Shown: in pieces, positions 15,416 to 18,792 of the stretch | Position numbering within the stretch: the stretch's first letter is position 1 | How the letters are laid out: every line of letters begins with the position of its first letter | From: JBBQUP01 sp038212305 | GTDB lineage: Bacteria; Bacteroidota; Bacteroidia; Bacteroidales; Marinilabiliaceae | Length of the DNA: 18,792 nt | Direction: 5' to 3' | Assembly (NCBI GenBank): GCA_038212305.1 | Contig: JBBQUP010000071.1 | Coordinates: 1-18,792, forward strand | Notes under the pieces: generated by a model | What the model saw: the letters and a program-made list of their open reading frames with translations, nothing else | Told to the model about the DNA's origin: nothing | Databases searched by the model: none | Program-made: the position numbers and the translations under genes

Positions 15416-16396
15416 ATGGCTGAAAACACTACAATAATGACAAAAATAGTCGTAACCGGTTGTGCCGGTTTTATTGCTTCGCATCTGTGCGAAAAGCTAT
15501 TAGCACTAAACTATCAAGTGATAGGAATCGATAATTTCGACCCGTATTACGATCGGAAAATTAAAGAGTCTAATTTAAACGAATTCATCAACCATCCAAA
15601 CATGACGTTTTACGAGATGGATTTGAAAGCGAAAGGAGCTAAAACCCTATTTAAAGGAGCCTCAGTAGTTATTCATTTAGCAGGCAAAGCAGGTGTTCGT
15701 CCATCGATTGAAGATCCGCAGAAATATATCGACGACAATATTACTGCCACACTTAGCGTGCTCGATGCCATGGTAGAACACAATATTAAGAAATTGCTTT
15801 TTGCAAGTTCTTCATCTATTTATGGAAACAATCCGAATACTCCCTGGAGCGAATCGCTTTCTGTTGATAATCCAATTTCACCTTATGCTTTCACAAAAAA
15901 AGCATGTGAACTGTTAAATCACAGTTATCATCATTTATATAAACTTGATATTTTAAATCTTCGATTCTTCACGGTTTATGGACCTCGACAACGACCAGAT
16001 TTGGCAATACATAAATTCATAAAACTCATAGCTAGCGGCAAAGAGATACCCATGTTTGGCGATGGCAGCACCTCGCGTGATTACACATTTGTACTAGATA
16101 CTGTTGATGGGATTTTGGGGGCATTAAAATACATTACTCAAAACGAAAATATATACGACATCGTTAACTTAGGGAACAACACACCAGTCCCATTGCATTA
16201 TTTGATTAAAAAAATTGGAGAAGCACTTAATATCTTGCCTAAAACAAAACAAATGCCCATGCAACCTGGCGATGTTGATACCACATTTGCAGACATTTCG
16301 AAAGCTCAAGAATTGTTTAATTATCAACCCAAAACAACTCTCGAAGAAGGGTTGAAACAATTTGTTAATTGGCATAATCGGATAGTTGGTAAGTAA
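15416..16396 (+). CDS. NAD-dependent epimerase, UDP-glucuronate 4-epimerase-like
   Basis: This 326-residue extended short-chain dehydrogenase/reductase acts on nucleotide sugars. The Rossmann motif TGCAGFIAS (14-22) has Ala where the third Gly of TGxxGFIG usually stands. HLAGKAGVRPS (87-97), the SSSSIYG segment (131-137) and the catalytic YxxxK (Y157, K161) are present. GPRQRPDLAIHKF (189-201) and MQPGDVDTTFADI place it with UDP-glucuronate 4-epimerases (which feed UDP-galacturonate into polysaccharide synthesis) rather than GalE; substrate remains inferred. The listed ATG is the first in frame. The ATG at 15437 gives MTKIVVTGCAG, the more usual distance to the Gly motif, and may be the true start. 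The gene stands alone between the tRNA terminator and the secreted hydrolase gene. Confidence 0.9.
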   Translation: MAENTTIMTKIVVTGCAGFIASHLCEKLLALNYQVIGIDNFDPYYDRKIKESNLNEFINHPNMTFYEMDLKAKGAKTLFKGASVVIHLAGKAGVRPSIEDPQKYIDDNITATLSVLDAMVEHNIKKLLFASSSSIYGNNPNTPWSESLSVDNPISPYAFTKKACELLNHSYHHLYKLDILNLRFFTVYGPRQRPDLAIHKFIKLIASGKEIPMFGDGSTSRDYTFVLDTVDGILGALKYITQNENIYDIVNLGNNTPVPLHYLIKKIGEALNILPKTKQMPMQPGDVDTTFADISKAQELFNYQPKTTLEEGLKQFVNWHNRIVGK

Positions 16397-16815
16397 AATG
16401 ATTAACGGATTCAAGCCAATGTATAAACCATATTTAAAAACTCATATAATTCTTTGAAATCTATTCATGCGATTCTGATTTGAAAAAATTTGTTTTTGAA
16501 CTTTTCTTAGAAGTTCTAAAGTACAATTGTGTGTAAATTTTTATAGTACTTTAGATCAATTTAATATATATTTGCATGATTTTTCCACTAACTTTATAGT
16601 ATGGAAATTGTATGCGGCTGAATGAAAAATCAATCAAAGCATCATTGCTAAAGACTAAAAGCAACCAAGCTTGCGAGTTCCCCGAAGGTAATCAAACTCA
16701 CTTTTTTCATATATCTCGTAAAGAAAATATTATGCACTTTTCAACCAGCCTCGATTTAATAATATTGATTTTTTTGCAGTGAAATATCATCAAATTCTTA
16801 TGAATCCAAATAACT
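16397..16815. other. Gene-free interval with hairpins and a -7 box
   Basis: This 419-bp AT-rich stretch lies between the epimerase and hydrolase genes. GAACTT/AAGTTC (16498-16503/16511-16516) forms a 6-bp hairpin. CTAAAGTAC at 16516-16524 pairs perfectly with GTACTTTAG at 16546-16554. TATATTTG at 16567-16574 is an exact -7 consensus match but has no well-spaced TTTG upstream. If used it would give a leader of about 235 nt to the hydrolase gene. Only trivial frames (under 20 codons) occur in the leader, for example at 16622 and 16732, and I do not support them as genes. Confidence 0.5.
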
Positions 16816-18411
16816 ATGAAAATTACATTCTACTTAAGTTTTATTTTATTTATTTCTGGCTTCAATTGCTTCTGCCAAGAAAAATCAACAATCGAGAAAT
16901 GGTGTGTAAATGATATATCAATTGTTTGTAAAAACAAAGTGAGTAATCCTCACGAAATTATATTTGGAGCTGTATTTATCAATAAGAATGGCGAAAAATT
17001 AAAAGTACCAGGTTTCTATAATGATAATAGTACTTGGGTTGTAAGGTTCTGCCCGTCCTTAGAAGGCGAGTGGACTTATTCGACCTATTCATCAATACCC
17101 CAACTTGCTGGGAGATCAGGTGTTTTTCAGGTTACACCTACTACCAATAAAAACGAACATGGTCCGGTTTGCATTTCGAAAACAAACCCACAACGATTTC
17201 AATATTCCGATGGGAGTCCTTACTTTTCTATGGCCTATGAGCTCGATTGGTTATTCGCTCTTGACTTCGATAATAAAAATGACATTCCGAAAACACGTGA
17301 GATCATTTCTCAAGTGAAGCAAAACAAATTCAATCAAATAGTTATGAATGTTTATGCTTACGATGCTCTTTGGGGCGAACGAGAAAAAGTAAAACCAGAG
17401 CATAGTTTTGCTAAGCCTAATTTTTTCCCGTATAAAGGCACCAACGATGCACCCGATTATTCTTCTTTAAATATTGATTTTTTCAAACATTTAGACAGGG
17501 TAATTGCTCATTTGAATAGCGAAAACATTGTATCACACCTCATGATTTACGTGTGGAATAAAAAAGTAAATTGGCCAAAACCCGAATCATGTGATGACAA
17601 TTTATATTTTGACTATGTTGTAAAAAGATACCAAGCATATCCAAACCTAATTTGGGATATTTCGAAGGAAGCATTGGCTTATGGTCACGATGATATGAAT
17701 TACATTACCCGAAGAATAGATAGATTAAAAACGCTTGACGGATATAATCGATTGTTATCGGTTCACGATTATTCATATTGCTCTGCTTTTCCAGGCAAAG
17801 TCGATTTTATTTCAGTACAAGAGTGGCGACCAAATCTATATAATGAAATGAAATTAGCTGTTACTACTTTTCCTGAAAAACCTGTATTTAATATTGAGCA
17901 TGGTGGTTATGAGAAAACTTCCCACTCTATATTTAATGGTGCATATACCGATGCCGATGTTTGTTTAGACCGAAATTATCAATGTGCTTTTGCTGGTGTA
18001 TATTCAACCTATTATTGGCAAAATACTTCATGGTATGAAGTTGTCTATAATCCTACAACACTTGAGGGTAATCAAAAACCTAAGTTCGAATATTTAAAGC
18101 ATTTTGTCCAATTATTTCAAGATTATGACTTTGCCAAACTCGAACCCACACAGTATTTCTTTTCGCCTTATTGTCTCACCGATAATAAAACTGTATATTT
18201 ATTTTATCTGCCACCTGGCATGACTGCATTGGAAGGCAATTTGCCTAGCATAAAAGGTGAAAAAGTGAATCTAAAATGGTTCGATGCTTTCACAGGACAG
18301 TATCTGGATGAAGAAATAAAAGATTTTACTACAAAGTCATGGATAGGTATAAAGAAAAGTAAGATGATTACCAGTCCAATGACAGTTGCCATACTTGAGG
18401 TTATACAATAA
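16816..18411 (+). CDS. Secreted DUF5060/DUF4038-type putative glycoside hydrolase
   Basis: This 531-residue exported protein has a signal peptide at about 1-20, with Gln after the probable cleavage site. A beta-sandwich DUF5060-type domain at about 25-107 includes VPGFYNDNSTWVVRF and EGEWTYSTYS. A TIM-barrel of DUF4038/apiosidase-like type follows at about 118-435. Barrel-typical acidic residues are E285 in WDISKEA and E361 in NIEHGG, placed like the acid/base and nucleophile of GH-A-like enzymes. A small C-terminal beta domain closes the protein (about 440-531). There is no T9SS sorting tail and no clear lipobox, so it is likely periplasmic or released. It would act on a plant or algal polysaccharide, but the substrate cannot be told. 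No SusC/SusD pair is in view. Confidence 0.8.
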   Translation: MKITFYLSFILFISGFNCFCQEKSTIEKWCVNDISIVCKNKVSNPHEIIFGAVFINKNGEKLKVPGFYNDNSTWVVRFCPSLEGEWTYSTYSSIPQLAGRSGVFQVTPTTNKNEHGPVCISKTNPQRFQYSDGSPYFSMAYELDWLFALDFDNKNDIPKTREIISQVKQNKFNQIVMNVYAYDALWGEREKVKPEHSFAKPNFFPYKGTNDAPDYSSLNIDFFKHLDRVIAHLNSENIVSHLMIYVWNKKVNWPKPESCDDNLYFDYVVKRYQAYPNLIWDISKEALAYGHDDMNYITRRIDRLKTLDGYNRLLSVHDYSYCSAFPGKVDFISVQEWRPNLYNEMKLAVTTFPEKPVFNIEHGGYEKTSHSIFNGAYTDADVCLDRNYQCAFAGVYSTYYWQNTSWYEVVYNPTTLEGNQKPKFEYLKHFVQLFQDYDFAKLEPTQYFFSPYCLTDNKTVYLFYLPPGMTALEGNLPSIKGEKVNLKWFDAFTGQYLDEEIKDFTTKSWIGIKKSKMITSPMTVAILEVIQ

Positions 18412-18417
18412 TAAAAG

Positions 18418-18454
18418 AAGCTGCCTATACAAATGAAATTATATTAGGCAGCTT
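18418..18454. terminator. Bidirectional terminator between convergent genes
   Basis: AAGCTGCCTA at 18418-18427 pairs perfectly with TAGGCAGCTT at 18445-18454, with a 17-nt AT-rich loop. It is flanked by TTTTAA on the right, and by AAAAG on the left, which is T-rich when read on the minus strand. It lies 7 nt after the hydrolase stop and 22 nt before the stop of the minus-strand T9SS gene. Confidence 0.8.
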
Positions 18455-18476
18455 TTAAATTGAAAAAACGAATCTT

Positions 18477-18792
18477 CTATTTAACAATTAATTTCTGATT
18501 ATAAACATTATTCGTAACGCTAATTCTTACAATATAAAATCCACTTTGTAATAAATCATTAGTCCCCAAGTTCATTTTCGAAGCATTTTCGATGGAACGG
18601 CTGTAGAACATTTTGCCGTTGATGTCGAAAATTTCAACAGTTGCCTTTTCCAATTTGGCACCAAAGTCAATGGTTAAATCTTCATTTTGCTTTAAAGGAT
18701 TAGGATATACCCGAATATCATTGCGAACATCTGTCAAATTGGTATGCGAAAGTCCTGTACTATTAGGTGCTCCAAAATGTTTATATCTTAAG
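18477..18792 (-). CDS. T9SS type A sorting-domain protein, C-terminal part (runs off window)
   Basis: The frame is open from the stop at 18477-18479 to the right edge; about 105 C-terminal residues are visible and the start lies outside. Residues from VYPNPLKQNEDLTIDF onward form a typical T9SS type A sorting domain: YPNP box, VEIFDINGKMFYSR core, LQSGFYIVRI and terminal QKLIVK. The short stretch before it (HFGAPNSTGLSHTNLTDV) looks like a linker. The protein should therefore be exported through the Sec and Por systems to the cell surface. The functional domain is not in the window. A TTG at 18737 could mimic a start, but the open frame upstream and the domain order argue against it. Confidence 0.9.
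   Translation of the reverse strand, partial: LRYKHFGAPNSTGLSHTNLTDVRNDIRVYPNPLKQNEDLTIDFGAKLEKATVEIFDINGKMFYSRSIENASKMNLGTNDLLQSGFYIVRISVTNNVYNQKLIVK

Noticed and set aside
16732..16782. 17-codon frame MHFSTSLDLIIL... ahead of the hydrolase gene
   Set aside because: Too short and with no start signal or similarity; it looks like chance in an AT-rich leader.
1..18792. CRISPR array, prophage, toxin-antitoxin or defence island
   Set aside because: No regularly spaced repeats, phage genes or paired small toxin/antitoxin frames were seen anywhere in the window.

Overview
The window (about 18.8 kb, AT-rich) looks like chromosome of a member of the Bacteroidota. Four things point that way: a type IX secretion (T9SS, Por) C-terminal sorting domain at the right edge, a promoter matching the Bacteroidota -33/-7 consensus (TTTG, 19 nt, TAnnTTTG) in front of a tRNA, a HYC_CC_PP-type small protein heading a metal-efflux cluster, and the general make-up of the genes. 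Genus cannot be fixed from the sequence.

Left region (1-8424, all on the minus strand). Transcription order is: HYC_CC_PP-type small membrane protein (8424-8041), CusA-type heavy-metal RND permease (7943-4125), TolC-family outer membrane channel (4120-2696), CusB-type adaptor with an extra C-terminal HMA domain (2637-1009), and a stand-alone exported HMA protein (516-151). The three Met residues of the CusA copper/silver site are conserved in position (M713, M763, M866), so the pump is best read as a Cu(I)/Ag(I) exporter. No CusF is seen. The duplicated HMA modules, one fused to the adaptor and one free, may fill the metal-delivery role. Gene-free stretch 517-1008 carries a REP/MITE-like inverted-repeat element. 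The extreme left end probably holds the first codons of an IS4-type transposase gene.

Middle region (8425-13902, minus strand). leuS (leucyl-tRNA synthetase), a YitT-family membrane protein and a membrane-anchored MepM-like M23 peptidase form a probable operon, followed by three inverted repeats, one of them terminator-like. The M23 protein has HLD in place of the usual HxH zinc motif.

Right region (14135-18792). On the plus strand are a D-hexose-6-phosphate mutarotase, tRNA-Arg(CCG) with its own promoter and terminator, a UDP-glucuronate 4-epimerase-like SDR, and a secreted DUF5060/DUF4038-type putative glycoside hydrolase. This last gene converges, over a shared bidirectional terminator, on the 3' end of a minus-strand T9SS cargo gene that runs off the window.

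Most genes are ordinary for the phylum. The most distinctive part is the metal-efflux cluster, with its HMA-fused adaptor, Met/Ser/Gly-rich channel insert, enlarged permease and HYC_CC_PP protein. I see no clear evidence of a wholly new system.
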